A stretch of 64,000 nt of DNA from Caryophanales bacterium (GTDB lineage: Bacteria; Bacillota; Bacilli; JARBTR01), in the NCBI GenBank assembly GCA_029240105.1, contig JARBTR010000001.1, positions 62,001 to 126,000 of the forward strand, given 5' to 3'. Of the stretch, positions 25,359 to 35,395 are shown piece by piece. Every line of letters begins with the position of its first letter. Position 1 is the first letter of the stretch. The notes under the pieces were generated by a model. The model did not search any database. It saw nothing but the letters and a program-made list of their open reading frames with translations, and was not told where the DNA came from. The translations under genes were made by a program, and so were the position numbers.

Positions 25359-26462
25359 ATGATATTTATACCGAGTAAAAATTTAAAGCCAGACATGACA
25401 GTGGCACGTGACATATGGGGTAAAAATTCCAGTTTCCCTTTGATTCGAGCTGGAAATAAATTATCGCAAAAACTAATCGACAGCTTTGTTACTAGAGGAA
25501 TCGTTGGTGCGTACATTGAATTTGAGGGTTCTGAAGATATTGAAGTTAATGAATTATTACCAATGGAAGCCAAAGTACGCGTAACGGGTGAAATAAAACG
25601 AATCTTTCAATCTCTTCAAAATGAAAAAGGGCGATCCTATCAAAATATGGATGCATTAAATCATGTGAAGGATTATCTAGTTGAAGTAGTTTCCGATATT
25701 GATGATTGTGTTATGAACATGATTGAAATTAAAAATTATAATGAGTATGCTTATGTCCACAGTATGCAAGTTGCATTTACCTGTGTTTTAATCGGTAAAG
25801 AACTCAAATTTTCCAATGCATTATTAAAAGAACTAGCGATTGCTGGACTGTTACATGATCTTGGGAAAACGAGTATTCCCCATAATATATTGGAGAAGGA
25901 AGGGCCATTAACTGAAGCTGAATTTGAACTTATAAAGCAACATCCAGATTTAGGTTTAAGTAAATTATCTTCTAACAGAAATCTGTCTAAATTAGTTCTT
26001 GATGGTATCGTTCAACATCACGAAAGGGTTGATGGTACAGGTTATCCTAATAATCTATCTGGTGATAAAATATCAGAATTTGCAAAAATAATCGCGATTG
26101 CTGATGTTTATGATGCACTCACTACAGACCGTTCTTTTAGACATGCTTGGGACGCACACAAAACAATTGAATATATGATAAGTTGTGCAGATTCTCATTT
26201 TGATGTGTACTATTTAAATGCATTTTTAGCCGTTGCTGCTGCCTATCCAATTGGGATTTTGGTAAGGTTAAATATTGGGTTAAATGCAGTAGTAATCGGT
26301 TCAAATAAAGGACTTCCATTAAACCCCATAATTAGGATATTAACCAAGGGAGAATCCTTTGGAAAGGTAATAAATCTGGCAAGTGATCGAGATGCGTTGA
26401 CCATTCAAATTACTGACACTATTAAGGATGAAAAAAGCTTAATGGAAATTCTCAGGAAGTAG
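25359..26462 (+). CDS. HD-GYP domain cyclic-di-GMP phosphodiesterase, copy 1
   Basis: A 367-residue cytoplasmic protein with no membrane segment. An N-terminal region of about 110 residues (IPSKNLKPDMTVARDIWGKN...) is followed by the HD-GYP domain: H134, HDLGK (166-170), H195, HH (220-221) with ERVDGTGYP, and D249/D252 in ADVYDALT. All metal ligands and the GYP triplet are present, so c-di-GMP hydrolysis is expected. The C-terminal segment beginning AAYPIGILVRLN is a small beta-rich extension. It is about three-quarters identical by eye to the next gene. It is alone on its transcript and not related to neighbours. Confidence 0.9.
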   Translation: MIFIPSKNLKPDMTVARDIWGKNSSFPLIRAGNKLSQKLIDSFVTRGIVGAYIEFEGSEDIEVNELLPMEAKVRVTGEIKRIFQSLQNEKGRSYQNMDALNHVKDYLVEVVSDIDDCVMNMIEIKNYNEYAYVHSMQVAFTCVLIGKELKFSNALLKELAIAGLLHDLGKTSIPHNILEKEGPLTEAEFELIKQHPDLGLSKLSSNRNLSKLVLDGIVQHHERVDGTGYPNNLSGDKISEFAKIIAIADVYDALTTDRSFRHAWDAHKTIEYMISCADSHFDVYYLNAFLAVAAAYPIGILVRLNIGLNAVVIGSNKGLPLNPIIRILTKGESFGKVINLASDRDALTIQITDTIKDEKSLMEILRK

Positions 26463-26698
26463 AGTATTACTAATTATCGATATAAAAACAGAAGCCAGTA
26501 ATAATATAAAAAAGAAAAAAATGCATAGAAAACAAGAGAAATCACAACTGTTTAAACCTGGTGAAAATGCGACTACTGTTTTCAATTTTTTGCCTTTTAA
26601 ATTAGTTGTAATTTATTGAATTATTGTATGAATGGATTGAATATAATAAAAAGTTTCACAATCTTCTATAAAACTATTTTTTAAAATCAAAAAACAAT

Positions 26699-26738
26699 AT
26701 ATAGTAGATTAATAGTTTTAATCTACTATATTTTTTTA
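26699..26738 (+). terminator. Perfect 13-bp hairpin with T run in the leader of HD-GYP copy 2
   Basis: 26699-26711 pairs perfectly with 26719-26731 (core TAGTAGATTA/TAATCTACTA), loop ATAGTTT, followed by T residues. It lies between the duplicated promoter-like block (26657-26675) and the gene start, so it could be an attenuator; copy 1 has only a degenerate version. The 26463-26656 stretch shows nothing else recognisable. Confidence 0.65.
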
Positions 26739-26785
26739 ATAATAAATAAACAATCCATTTATTGTAATATTGAGGGACTTGAGAA

Positions 26786-27889
26786 ATGATATTTGTTCTT
26801 AGTAAAAATTTAAAGCCAGGAATGAAGTTGGCGCGTGATATATGGGGTAAAAATTCATTTTTGCCATTGGTATGTGCAGGGAGTAAATTAACACAAAGAT
26901 CAATCAACAATTTTATTACGAGAGATATAATCGGTGCTTACATAGAATTTGAAGGTTCGGAAGACGTAAAAATCAAGGAACTATTCCCAATGGAAGTCAA
27001 GGTACGAGTAACTTCTGAGATTAAACGTATCTTTCAATCTCTCCTACTTGAAAAAGGTCGCTCTTTTCAAAATATTAAAGCATTGAATCATGTGGCTGAT
27101 TATATAGTGGAAGTTATTTCAGAGAATGACGAATGTATGATGAATGTGATTGATATTAAAAATTATAATGAGTACTCATACGTTCATAGCATGCAAGTAT
27201 CAATTATTTGTGTTTTAATGGGCAAAAAACTTAAATTTTCCAATTTAAAATTAAAAGATATTGCAATAGCAGGACTTTTACATGACTTAGGAAAAACATT
27301 TATACCACTTGAAATATTAGATAAAGAAGGACCTTTGACAGAAGATGAATTTGCTATTATGAAGCAGCATCCTAATTTAGCTATTAGTAAGTTAAGCTCA
27401 TGCAAAACACTGTCCAAAGTAATCCTTGATGGAATCAATCAACATCATGAAAAAATGGATGGTACTGGTTACCCTCACAATTTGCGTAGCGATCAAATAT
27501 CAGAATTCGGTAAAATAATTGCAATTGCGGATGTTTATGATGCACTTACCACTGACCGGTCTTATCGTCCTGCGTGGGATGCTCACAAAGCAATCAATTA
27601 CATGATTAGTTGTGCAGATTCTCATTTTGATGTGTACTATTTAAATGCATTTTTGTCCACTGTTGCTGCTTATCCAATTGGTGTTTTGGTTAGATTAAAC
27701 ATCGGGTTAGATGCTGTTGTAGTCGATTCAAATGAAGGACTGCCACTAAACCCTACTATAAAGATATTAACTCAGGGAGAACATTTCGGAAAAATAATCA
27801 ATCTTGCAAATGATCGAGATGCGTTAACCATTCAAATTATAGATATTATTAAAGACGAAAATAGCTTAAAGGAAATTCTTAATCAGTAG
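26786..27889 (+). CDS. HD-GYP domain cyclic-di-GMP phosphodiesterase, copy 2
   Basis: The same length (367) and domain order as the preceding gene, with all catalytic residues retained: HDLGK, QHHEKMDGTGYP and ADVYDALT. It starts MIFVLSKNLKPGMKLARDIWG. Differences cluster in the N-terminal domain (for example CAGSKLTQRSINNFITRD) while the HD-GYP core is nearly unchanged, suggesting the input side has diverged. The duplication includes about 100 bases of upstream DNA. It has a separate leader hairpin at 26699-26731. Confidence 0.9.
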   Translation: MIFVLSKNLKPGMKLARDIWGKNSFLPLVCAGSKLTQRSINNFITRDIIGAYIEFEGSEDVKIKELFPMEVKVRVTSEIKRIFQSLLLEKGRSFQNIKALNHVADYIVEVISENDECMMNVIDIKNYNEYSYVHSMQVSIICVLMGKKLKFSNLKLKDIAIAGLLHDLGKTFIPLEILDKEGPLTEDEFAIMKQHPNLAISKLSSCKTLSKVILDGINQHHEKMDGTGYPHNLRSDQISEFGKIIAIADVYDALTTDRSYRPAWDAHKAINYMISCADSHFDVYYLNAFLSTVAAYPIGVLVRLNIGLDAVVVDSNEGLPLNPTIKILTQGEHFGKIINLANDRDALTIQIIDIIKDENSLKEILNQ

Positions 27890-27902
27890 AGTGTTTATCT
27901 TT

Positions 27903-28082
27903 TTATTTTTTATTGTACATATGCTCTAAAATAGTATCTATTTTTTCTTCAATTCTGTTTAACTGTGACTTTATGATGTAGCGGATTATAAGTGAAAACA
28001 CAGTAATAATTATTATGAGAAATAAAAAAGCAAAGAAAGTCATAATGATATCACCAATGTTCAATATTTGTGCGTGTTCCAA
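27903..28082 (-). CDS. Small single-pass membrane protein, DUF4083-like
   Basis: 59 residues from a TTG start (28082-28080), preceded by GAGGTGATAC at good spacing. It has one hydrophobic helix (TFFAFLFLIIIITVFSLII) followed by a basic/acidic coiled tail, SQLNRIEEKIDTILEHM. This layout, with a C-terminal IEEKLD.IIE-type helix, resembles the DUF4083 family of tiny Bacillales membrane proteins. It sits convergent to the second HD-GYP gene, with 13 bases between stops. Function unknown. Confidence 0.65.
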   Translation of the reverse strand: MEHAQILNIGDIIMTFFAFLFLIIIITVFSLIIRYIIKSQLNRIEEKIDTILEHMYNKK

Positions 28083-28155
28083 AGTGTATCACCTCAATTA
28101 GAATTATTTACCAATCTAATTATATATAAAAATATTAAACTATACTACAAATATG

Positions 28156-28196
28156 AAACAACCCCTTTCACACAAGATGTAAGGGGTTGTTTTATA
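28156..28196 (-). terminator. Terminator after the WYL gene
   Basis: AAACAACCCCTT (28156-28167) pairs with AAGGGGTTGTTT (28181-28192). It lies 9 bases past the stop of the minus-strand WYL gene. Confidence 0.75.
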
Positions 28197-28200
28197 CTCT

Positions 28201-29175
28201 TTAATGATAGTTTTTCAGGGTATTTGCAATCATCTTCTTAAAATCCTCTACAACGAAATCAGGAGAAATGATTATTACTTTCTTTCCAAATTGAAAGATC
28301 CAAGAAAGAAAAGCTGGGCTTACAGCGACTTTAACAGTAATCCGAAATGTCGTATCTGTTTTAGCATGAACGAAGACATCTTTTCCAAAACGGTCTATGG
28401 CAACATTTATTAATGAATGTTCCATTTCAAGGGTTATGGATATTTCAGTTCCACCAAACATACTAAATATTTTTCGCTGATAATCAGCTACATTGAAATT
28501 TGCTTCATCATCATACAAAACCCGGGTTTGTTCTAATATATCTAGGTTCTGCATTTTATCCACACGAAAATGAGTGAGACCATCATGCTTTGGATAATTT
28601 GATATGAGGTAGTAATTATCATCATCCCAGCATAGAGCATAAGGACTTACGACGTAGTGATCCCCGTTGTTTCGGAACCGTTGTTCTTTATCAACTGTAA
28701 ATTCAAAGTACTGAAAAGAAATTTTGCGATTCTGAGCAATAGCTTCATAGATTTTATCTACATTGTAAAAAATGTTCTCGTTTTGTGTTTTCACACGATT
28801 GACGACAAATACTTGGCGTGACAATTTTTTTGCTTCGTATATGCTTGTCAAACTCTCTATTTTTCGAATCAAATTTTGACTTTTTTTCAATGTAATAAAC
28901 CTTGAAGATTGGACTGCATCAACCAGGAGCTTTAATTCAGGAGTCTCGAAAAGACGATTAGCCACAAAATACTCATTATACTTACCCTTGCGACTTTCTA
29001 TATCAAGACCATATTCCTTTAAAAGTTCAATATCAGCATAAATAGATTTACTTTCAGATTTAATCTCATTTGACTCAAGATGTTCAATAATTTCTTGAAT
29101 GGTTAGACCATGTTCTTCGTCTGACCTTTCCAAGAAAAGTTTCATTACATGTAGCAATTTCAACTTATGACTCAT
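28201..29175 (-). CDS. WYL-domain transcriptional regulator (YafY type)
   Basis: 324 residues. The N-terminal winged helix is SHKLKLLHVMKLFLERSDEEHGLTIQEII, and the WYL domain follows with YALCWDDDNYYLISNYPKHDGLTHFRVDKM. A C-terminal WCX extension has FGKKVIIISPDFVVEDF. WYL regulators sense ligands, often nucleic acid or nucleotides, and control stress or defence genes; the target here is unknown. The gene starts 16 bases after rqcH, so the two are probably one transcript. This gene is not present beside yloA in B. subtilis. Confidence 0.88.
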   Translation of the reverse strand: MSHKLKLLHVMKLFLERSDEEHGLTIQEIIEHLESNEIKSESKSIYADIELLKEYGLDIESRKGKYNEYFVANRLFETPELKLLVDAVQSSRFITLKKSQNLIRKIESLTSIYEAKKLSRQVFVVNRVKTQNENIFYNVDKIYEAIAQNRKISFQYFEFTVDKEQRFRNNGDHYVVSPYALCWDDDNYYLISNYPKHDGLTHFRVDKMQNLDILEQTRVLYDDEANFNVADYQRKIFSMFGGTEISITLEMEHSLINVAIDRFGKDVFVHAKTDTTFRITVKVAVSPAFLSWIFQFGKKVIIISPDFVVEDFKKMIANTLKNYH

Positions 29176-29191
29176 AGTACACTCCGGTTTG

Positions 29192-30865
29192 TTATCTTCT
29201 AAGTTTCAAAACTAGTTCCTCACTCGGTGTTACATAAACTGTTTTCTGATTGTCGTAGGTAACAAAACCAGGTTTCGCACCTGAGGGCTTCTTTACATTT
29301 TTTATCCGTGTAAAATCAACCGGTACATTACTTGATTCGCGAGCTTTGCTAAAATATGCAGCAAGTCCTGCAGCTTCCAATATGGTTTCATTAGAAGGTG
29401 CCTCGTTCCGTATCACGACATGAGAGCCAGGAATATCTTTTGTGTGGAACCATAATTGATTCCGTCCTGCCAACTTCATCGTTAAAAATTCATTCTGAAT
29501 GTTGTTTCTGCCAACTAGAATCTCCGTACCATCACTCGATTCAAACTTATCTAAAATAGGTTTCCCAGTAGTCGCTTTCTTTTTTCTTACATGTCTAACG
29601 CGCAAATAGTGTTGTTCTTCTAACTCTTCGCGAATTTCCGCCAAATCACTAGGGGAGGCGGTTTGAATTTGGTGTAGAACATTGTCCAAATAAGCAATTT
29701 CTTTTTGAGCCAAATCAATTTGTTCAAGCACAAACTCTACTGATTTTTTCGCCTTTTGGTACTTCAAAAAGTAATGCTGTGCATTCTCATTTGGTGTTTT
29801 ACGAGAATCTAGTTCTATCGAAATCACAGATTGACTTTCATCGTAGTAATCGATTACTTCGGCTGTTTCCATTCCGCGTTTTAAGTGGTAAAGGTTTGCA
29901 GTTAGAAGTTCTCCATACTTCTTAAATATCTCAGCTTTTTCAGCATCGACAAGCGTTTCTTCGAGCTTTCCGACCTTCTTCTCATTCTTTTCTTTTTCGT
30001 TCTGAAGAAGCTTAGATATATCCTGAGATTGCTGTTTGACTCTGTCTCTTTCTGCTTTTCCAAAATAGAAACGATCCAGCATTTCACTTAAAGAATGGAA
30101 TGTTTTAACTTCATCTGCGTTTTTAATTATAGGCCATATGTAGAAGGTTTCTTTTCCATCAGCATGCATTATCGATGGGAAATAGTCAGAATGTCTCATT
30201 TTTTGTAAATAGTCTACAAAATTTGAAGAACTCATTACATTTTTTGCGAAGAATGGAGAAATTCCTGCGTATCGATTAACCAACTCTTTAGATATGGTTT
30301 CATCTGTAAGATGTAAATTTTCTAAATCAGTGTTGCTTGCTGTCAATGGATTTATCTTACCTTGCGTAGGGGGAGAAATGTAGGGTTGGCCGGGTAACAA
30401 TGTCCGGTAACTATTCATAGCTGGTGCTACATGTTTGATACAGTCAAGAATTACATTTCGATCTGAATCAACTAATAAAATATTGCTGTGTTTACCCATG
30501 ATTTCTATGATTAGATGTTTCGATGTTAAATCGCCCATTTCATTTCTACCTCGAACTTTTAAAAGAACTATTCGATCAAAATTGGGCTGTGAAATTTCTT
30601 CTATAAAAAATCCCTCTAAATGTTTGCGAAGTAACATACAGAACATGGGTGCTTCATTTGGATTTTCGATGGGTTCATTTGTAAGCTGTATTCGTGCGTA
30701 ACTGGAATGGGCGGATAGTAATAGTCTCTGATTTTTGCCGTTCGCACGAATAACCATCAAGATTTCATTACTTGATGGCTGGTGTATTTTATTAATTCTT
30801 CCGCCAGTTAACTGATTAGAAAGTTCATCTGTCATTGCCTTTGTAAATAATCCATCAAACGCCAT
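29192..30865 (-). CDS. rqcH: Rqc2 homologue RqcH (NFACT protein, YloA/FbpA)
   Basis: A 557-residue NFACT protein. The N-terminal NFACT-N domain begins MAFDGLFTKAMTDELSNQLTGGRINKIHQPSSNEI. The middle has a HhH and a long coiled coil (about 270-430), and the C-terminal NFACT-R domain is visible as LWFHTKDIPGSHVVIRNEAPS. It binds obstructed 50S subunits and recruits tRNA-Ala to add alanine tails to stalled peptides. The start at 30865 follows AAAGGAGACC; the ORF extends 33 bases further upstream without support. Its 5' flank touches the 242-bp inverted-repeat element. Confidence 0.95.
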   Translation of the reverse strand: MAFDGLFTKAMTDELSNQLTGGRINKIHQPSSNEILMVIRANGKNQRLLLSAHSSYARIQLTNEPIENPNEAPMFCMLLRKHLEGFFIEEISQPNFDRIVLLKVRGRNEMGDLTSKHLIIEIMGKHSNILLVDSDRNVILDCIKHVAPAMNSYRTLLPGQPYISPPTQGKINPLTASNTDLENLHLTDETISKELVNRYAGISPFFAKNVMSSSNFVDYLQKMRHSDYFPSIMHADGKETFYIWPIIKNADEVKTFHSLSEMLDRFYFGKAERDRVKQQSQDISKLLQNEKEKNEKKVGKLEETLVDAEKAEIFKKYGELLTANLYHLKRGMETAEVIDYYDESQSVISIELDSRKTPNENAQHYFLKYQKAKKSVEFVLEQIDLAQKEIAYLDNVLHQIQTASPSDLAEIREELEEQHYLRVRHVRKKKATTGKPILDKFESSDGTEILVGRNNIQNEFLTMKLAGRNQLWFHTKDIPGSHVVIRNEAPSNETILEAAGLAAYFSKARESSNVPVDFTRIKNVKKPSGAKPGFVTYDNQKTVYVTPSEELVLKLRR

Positions 30866-30884
30866 AAGGTCTCCTTTGTACAAA

Positions 30885-31126
30885 TGAATCAATTTCATAA
30901 TTCAAAATCATTGTGCCACAATGATTCAAATGGCCACAGTAAGGTTTCTGCTCCCCATATTAAGAAAAACACGCTCGCGCTCTGTTGAATTTGTAAAATC
31001 GATTAAGTATCGATTTTACAAAGAGGCGATGAGCCTAAGACTCAGCTTTTTCGCTTTCATGCAGGAGTCTCGCTAGTTTTTCTATAATTTGGAGCCTCTT
31101 TTTAGAAACATTATGAAATTGATTCA
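30885..31126. repeat. Family-4 element: 242-bp block with perfect 17-bp terminal inverted repeat
   Basis: TGAATCAATTTCATAAT (30885-30901) is the exact inverse of 31110-31126. Internal pairs are the 14-bp palindrome arms 30990-31003/31009-31022 (TTTGTAAAATCGAT) and AGAAAAAC (30963-30970)/GTTTTTCT (31076-31083). The whole unit folds back on itself and contains no coding frame. It lies between the divergent rqcH and Ca-ATPase genes. Nothing else is seen up to 31296 except the ATPase ribosome site. Confidence 0.85.
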
Positions 31127-31296
31127 ATGGATATCAAAATTTCTACTTATACAAATAATCTTTAATTTTTTAAGTAATAGTTTCAATAGATTATATCATT
31201 TTTTGCCAATCGTTGAATAAATATGGTTTAAGAGACACCTTTCAAGAGAAATATTCAAACCTTTGGAAGAGCTTATTTGATAGGAGAATAGTATTC

Positions 31297-33975
31297 ATGG
31301 CAAAGACTGCACAAGAAATGAACCAAGATGAGCTGCAATCGTATTTTAATGTCCAATTTAAACAAGGACTATCAAAACAAGAGGCAGCAGAACGTCTACA
31401 AAAATATGGTCCAAACGAATTAACAGATGGCGAAAAGAAATCATCTCTTAAATTGTTTTTAAACCAATTCAAAGATTTTATGGTGTATGTTCTAATGGTT
31501 GCAACAGTTATTTCAGGGTTTTTGGGAGAAACGGCTGATGCAATCGCTATTATTGCGATCGTTATCATCAATGCTTTTCTTGGTTATTTTCAGGAAAAAA
31601 AAGCTGAAAAATCGTTACAGGCACTTAAAAATATGTCTGCCCCACAGATGGTTGTTTTAAGAGGTGGGGAGTGGATAAGAATTCCTTCAAAGGAAGCTGT
31701 TTTTGGTGATATTGTCCGCTTTACAGCTGGAGATCGAATTGGAGCAGATTTAAGAATTATTAGTCAATCGGGCCTTGAAATAGAAGAATCTGCATTAACT
31801 GGTGAATCTATTCCGGTTTCAAAAGACGATAAGCCAGTGGACAAGCCCTCTACGAATTTAGGTGACCAAACCAATTTGGCTTTTATGGGAACGATGATTA
31901 CAAGAGGATCAGGTATGGGTGTTATCGTTGCAACAGGTATGAAAACAGCAATGGGTCAAATTGCAGAGATGTTAGAAACGTCTGAGAGTGGACAAACCCC
32001 GCTGCAGCACCGACTTGAACAGCTTGGAAAAATATTAATTGTATCTGCGTTACTATTAACCTTGCTTGTTGTCTCAATCGGTATTTATCATGGGAACCCT
32101 GTTCTAACAATGGTATTAGCTGGTGTTTCGCTTGCGGTAGCGGCAATACCGGAAGGTCTCCCGGCGATTGTCACTGTTGCATTATCACTCGGTGTGCAAC
32201 GAATGATCAAGCAGCGAGCACTTGTACGGAAACTACCAGCCGTTGAAACATTGGGATGTGCCTCTGTTATTTGTTCCGATAAAACAGGAACGATGACAGA
32301 AAACAAAATGACAGTAACCCAAGTTTGGACAAGTGGTTCACTTTGGGATGTTACCGGGGTAGGGTACATGCCGAATGGCGAATTTAGCCCTAGAAACCAC
32401 TTTAATCAACATAAAGAATCGCTTCAAAAATTACTCGAGTATGGCATGATATGCAATCAAGCGACTCTAGAAAAAAAGGATAAACAATACGTCATAGATG
32501 GGGACCCAACAGATGGTGCAATGCTCGTCGCTGCAATGAAATATGGATTAAAAAGAGATCAGTTACTTCAAAAACTAGAAATTATAAAGGAATTTCCATT
32601 TGATTCAAATCGCAAGCGAATGAGTGTTTTAGTAAAAGATCCAAACGGTCGAAAAATCGTTATCTCAAAGGGTGCACCTGACTTACTTGTTCAACACTGT
32701 ATAAATGTACTTTGGAATGGTAGGGAAACAACCTTACATGCAAAATATGAGAAACAAATAGAAAATGAAATCAGTCTTATGAACGGGCTGGCCCTTCGAA
32801 CTATTGCTGTTGCTTACAAAATCGTACCTGCGAATGTAGATATTCATACCGAACATGAAGCCGAAAAAAATCTTACTTTCCTTGGTATTCAAGGTATGTT
32901 TGACCCACCTCGTCCTGAAGTGAAAATGGCTATTCGTAAATGCAGGGAAGCTGGCATCAAAACAGTCATGATCACAGGAGATCATAAGGAAACAGCATTA
33001 TCGATTGCAAAGCATCTCGATATTGTCCGTAGAAATGATCAAATTTTAACAGGAAGTGAATTGGATCAACTTTCAGACAGAGAACTGAAAGACCAAGTGG
33101 AAAATATCAATATCTTTGCTAGGGTTACTCCAGAACATAAACTTCGCATTGTAAAGGCATTTCAATCACGCGGACATATTGTTGCTATGACTGGAGATGG
33201 TGTGAATGATGCGCCAGCTATTAAGAAGGCTGATATTGGGATATCAATGGGGATTACAGGTACGGATGTTGCAAAGGAAACCGCATCTCTTATTCTTTTA
33301 GACGATCACTTTGCAACCATTAAAGCGGCTATTCAAGAGGGTAGAAATATTTACGAAAATATCCGTAAATTTATCCGATACTTATTAGCATCTAACGTGG
33401 GAGAAATCCTTGTTATGTTGATTGCAATGATCATGAATCTTCCTTTGCCGCTTATACCCATACAAATTTTATGGATTAACCTTGTAACAGACGGTCTTCC
33501 TGCAATGGCACTAGGATTAGATAAGCCAGAGGAAAATGTCATGAAACGACCACCAAGACATCCAAAAGAGGGTGTGTTCGCACGTGGTTTAGGTTGGAAA
33601 ATCATATCTCGGGGAGTATTAATTGGTATTTCAACGATTTTCGCATTTATTCTTGTATATAGAAATCAACCAGATCAATTACAGTACGCACAAACGGTTG
33701 CCTTTGTTACATTGATCCTAGCGCAATTAATACATGTCTTCGACTGCCGAAGTGAAAAATCTATTTTCTCTCGAAATCCATTTGGAAATATGTATTTAGT
33801 TTGGGCTGTATTATCCTCTTTGGCACTGATGTTTGTCGTACTTTACTATCCACCATTACAAAAAGTTTTTCATACCATGAGCATTAAACCACGTGATTGG
33901 TTACTCATTGGGGCTATGGCATGCATGCCGACATTTCTTCTAGCTGGAAGCTTGTTTTCTAGAAAATCAAAATAA
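31297..33975 (+). CDS. P-type Ca2+-transporting ATPase (SERCA type, YloB)
   Basis: An 892-residue P2A ATPase. Features in order: cation ATPase N-domain ([30 protein letters not shown]), actuator motif [11 protein letters not shown], the ion-binding PEGLPAIV helix, the phosphorylation site [13 protein letters not shown], the nucleotide domain with KGAPDLL, and the hinge [23 protein letters not shown]-terminal ion-site helices read [19 protein letters not shown]. subtilis YloB is a Ca2+ pump expressed in sporulation. The ATG at 31297 follows TAGGAG. A terminator follows at 34037. Confidence 0.93.
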   Translation: MAKTAQEMNQDELQSYFNVQFKQGLSKQEAAERLQKYGPNELTDGEKKSSLKLFLNQFKDFMVYVLMVATVISGFLGETADAIAIIAIVIINAFLGYFQEKKAEKSLQALKNMSAPQMVVLRGGEWIRIPSKEAVFGDIVRFTAGDRIGADLRIISQSGLEIEESALTGESIPVSKDDKPVDKPSTNLGDQTNLAFMGTMITRGSGMGVIVATGMKTAMGQIAEMLETSESGQTPLQHRLEQLGKILIVSALLLTLLVVSIGIYHGNPVLTMVLAGVSLAVAAIPEGLPAIVTVALSLGVQRMIKQRALVRKLPAVETLGCASVICSDKTGTMTENKMTVTQVWTSGSLWDVTGVGYMPNGEFSPRNHFNQHKESLQKLLEYGMICNQATLEKKDKQYVIDGDPTDGAMLVAAMKYGLKRDQLLQKLEIIKEFPFDSNRKRMSVLVKDPNGRKIVISKGAPDLLVQHCINVLWNGRETTLHAKYEKQIENEISLMNGLALRTIAVAYKIVPANVDIHTEHEAEKNLTFLGIQGMFDPPRPEVKMAIRKCREAGIKTVMITGDHKETALSIAKHLDIVRRNDQILTGSELDQLSDRELKDQVENINIFARVTPEHKLRIVKAFQSRGHIVAMTGDGVNDAPAIKKADIGISMGITGTDVAKETASLILLDDHFATIKAAIQEGRNIYENIRKFIRYLLASNVGEILVMLIAMIMNLPLPLIPIQILWINLVTDGLPAMALGLDKPEENVMKRPPRHPKEGVFARGLGWKIISRGVLIGISTIFAFILVYRNQPDQLQYAQTVAFVTLILAQLIHVFDCRSEKSIFSRNPFGNMYLVWAVLSSLALMFVVLYYPPLQKVFHTMSIKPRDWLLIGAMACMPTFLLAGSLFSRKSK

Positions 33976-34036
33976 CTTTTTGTATTATTTCAATACATTT
34001 TAAAGAATGACCAGCTTTCAAATTTAATTAAAATGT

Positions 34037-34072
34037 AAGGCTACTATTTTGGTAGCCTTTTTCCTTTTTTTA
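34037..34072 (+). terminator. Intrinsic terminator after the Ca-ATPase gene
   Basis: AAGGCTAC (34037-34044) pairs with GTAGCCTT (34052-34059), then a T-rich tract. Confidence 0.8.
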
Positions 34073-34157
34073 CTATATTGTAGGGTTAGTTCATTTTAGA
34101 GGATGAGCCTTTTGTAGGCTAAGTTCATATTTTTGTTAGATATTGGGAGGAATATAT

Positions 34158-34343
34158 ATGGTAGAATATAAATTTGTAGAGACTTCATTAGGAGGATTTT
34201 TTTCTGAGCCAACACATAGAGAAACTATTCAATCATACGCAGCTAAAGGTTGGAAATTAGTACAGGTTTTACCTTTAGAATATAATGGGCACGGAAAACC
34301 TACTTCTTATGAAATCATATTTGAACGACCAATCCAAGAGTAA
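34158..34343 (+). CDS. DUF4177 small protein, copy 1
   Basis: A 61-residue soluble protein, VEYKFVETSLGGFFSEPTH near the start and AAKGWKLVQVLPLEYNGHGKP later, matching the DUF4177 pattern (YKFVE ... GWELVQV). The ATG at 34158 follows GGGAGGAAT. It is about 80% identical by eye to the gene at 35396. DUF4177 proteins have no established function. It opens the accessory island that separates the Ca-ATPase from yicC and precedes a coiled-coil membrane gene by 115 bases. Confidence 0.75.
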   Translation: MVEYKFVETSLGGFFSEPTHRETIQSYAAKGWKLVQVLPLEYNGHGKPTSYEIIFERPIQE

Positions 34344-34458
34344 TTTAATAGTCACTTAATTTTACATGAAAATAAAAAAGTAGACCGACGGTCGAATTTT
34401 AAAAAAATAAAAATTTAATTATAAATGAATAAAATATGTAAAGAAAGAAGTGAATCAA

Positions 34459-35208
34459 TTGGAAAGAAATTTTTTTCAAAAGAACGTTTACACACTAGTT
34501 GGATGTATTGTTTTTGCTTTGATAGTAACTGTAGTATTTACGTTATTTTACAAACAAAACCAAACTAAAGAATCTTTAAATAAAATAACAAAAGAAAATT
34601 CACAGTTAAAGCAAGAAAATGAAGAGTTAAAGAATGAGCAATCATTAAATAAGGATAAATTTACGAGTGAAATAAATACCTTAAAGTTTCAAAATAATGG
34701 AATTAGTAAAGAGAATCAGAATTATAAAAAGATGTTTGAGCAGTTGCAAGTAGATTTAAAAAATGAACTTGGGAATTCATTTGGTGTTTTTTCGCCTGAG
34801 TATTCAAAAAAAGGTGATAAGGTCGCTGGGCATACTGTCACAGATGTTTACAGTAAAGAGAATAGCAACGGGTCAAAGAATTATAAAATAGACTTTTCTG
34901 GTGAATTTGTCGCTAAAGGTACGATTATTGCTAATTTAATTGGTGGCGGTTTTACTGTGACCATTGAAAACAATTTAGAGAAATTACCACACACTCTTCA
35001 AGAGTTTGAAAGAGTCAATTTTACAATTAAAAATGATGATGATCTAAGAAAAGCATTAGCGGAGAATAACATAAGCTTTACTTCATTTTATAATTTAGAG
35101 ATAGAAGCCGTATTTAAAAATTATACATATAACTATGTGCCTGAAACGAACGTTCAAAATGCTGCTGAATTTGTTAGACTGAATTCACAAAAACTTGTTC
35201 CTATGTAG
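34459..35208 (+). CDS. Membrane-anchored coiled-coil protein of unknown function, copy 1
   Basis: 249 residues from a TTG start. One N-terminal membrane segment (YTLVGCIVFALIVTVVFTLFY) is followed by a coiled coil (KENSQLKQENEELKNEQS) and a C-terminal outer domain with FSPEYSKKGDKVAGHTV, a GGGFTVTIENNLEKLPHTL core and YVPET. The outer domain recurs in the gene at 37123, and the coiled coil also in the lipoprotein at 35776. The TTG at 34459 was preferred to GTG 34450 because the paralogue begins with the same MExxFF pattern. No known family recognised. A terminator follows at 35266. Confidence 0.7.
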   Translation: MERNFFQKNVYTLVGCIVFALIVTVVFTLFYKQNQTKESLNKITKENSQLKQENEELKNEQSLNKDKFTSEINTLKFQNNGISKENQNYKKMFEQLQVDLKNELGNSFGVFSPEYSKKGDKVAGHTVTDVYSKENSNGSKNYKIDFSGEFVAKGTIIANLIGGGFTVTIENNLEKLPHTLQEFERVNFTIKNDDDLRKALAENNISFTSFYNLEIEAVFKNYTYNYVPETNVQNAAEFVRLNSQKLVPM

Positions 35209-35265
35209 TGAATATAAAAGCCACTATTCTTTAAAGTTAAAATGGTATGAGATTGTTAATCCCTT

Positions 35266-35303
35266 AAAGGTAGACTATAAAATCTACCTTTTTGGGTTTT
35301 TTA
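35266..35303 (+). terminator. Terminator after coiled-coil gene 1
   Basis: AAAGGTAGA (35266-35274) pairs with TCTACCTTT (35283-35291), then TTGGGTTTTTT. Confidence 0.65.
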
Positions 35304-35395
35304 TTTTATGAGATTAATTTGCAAATTGTTCAATAAATTGAAACAATTTAATTATTAAAACGTATATTTAGTATAAAAATGAGAGGAGCAATTAT

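Noticed and set aside
30885..31126. Insertion sequence
   Set aside because: Good terminal inverted repeats but no transposase frame; treated as a non-autonomous or structural element instead.
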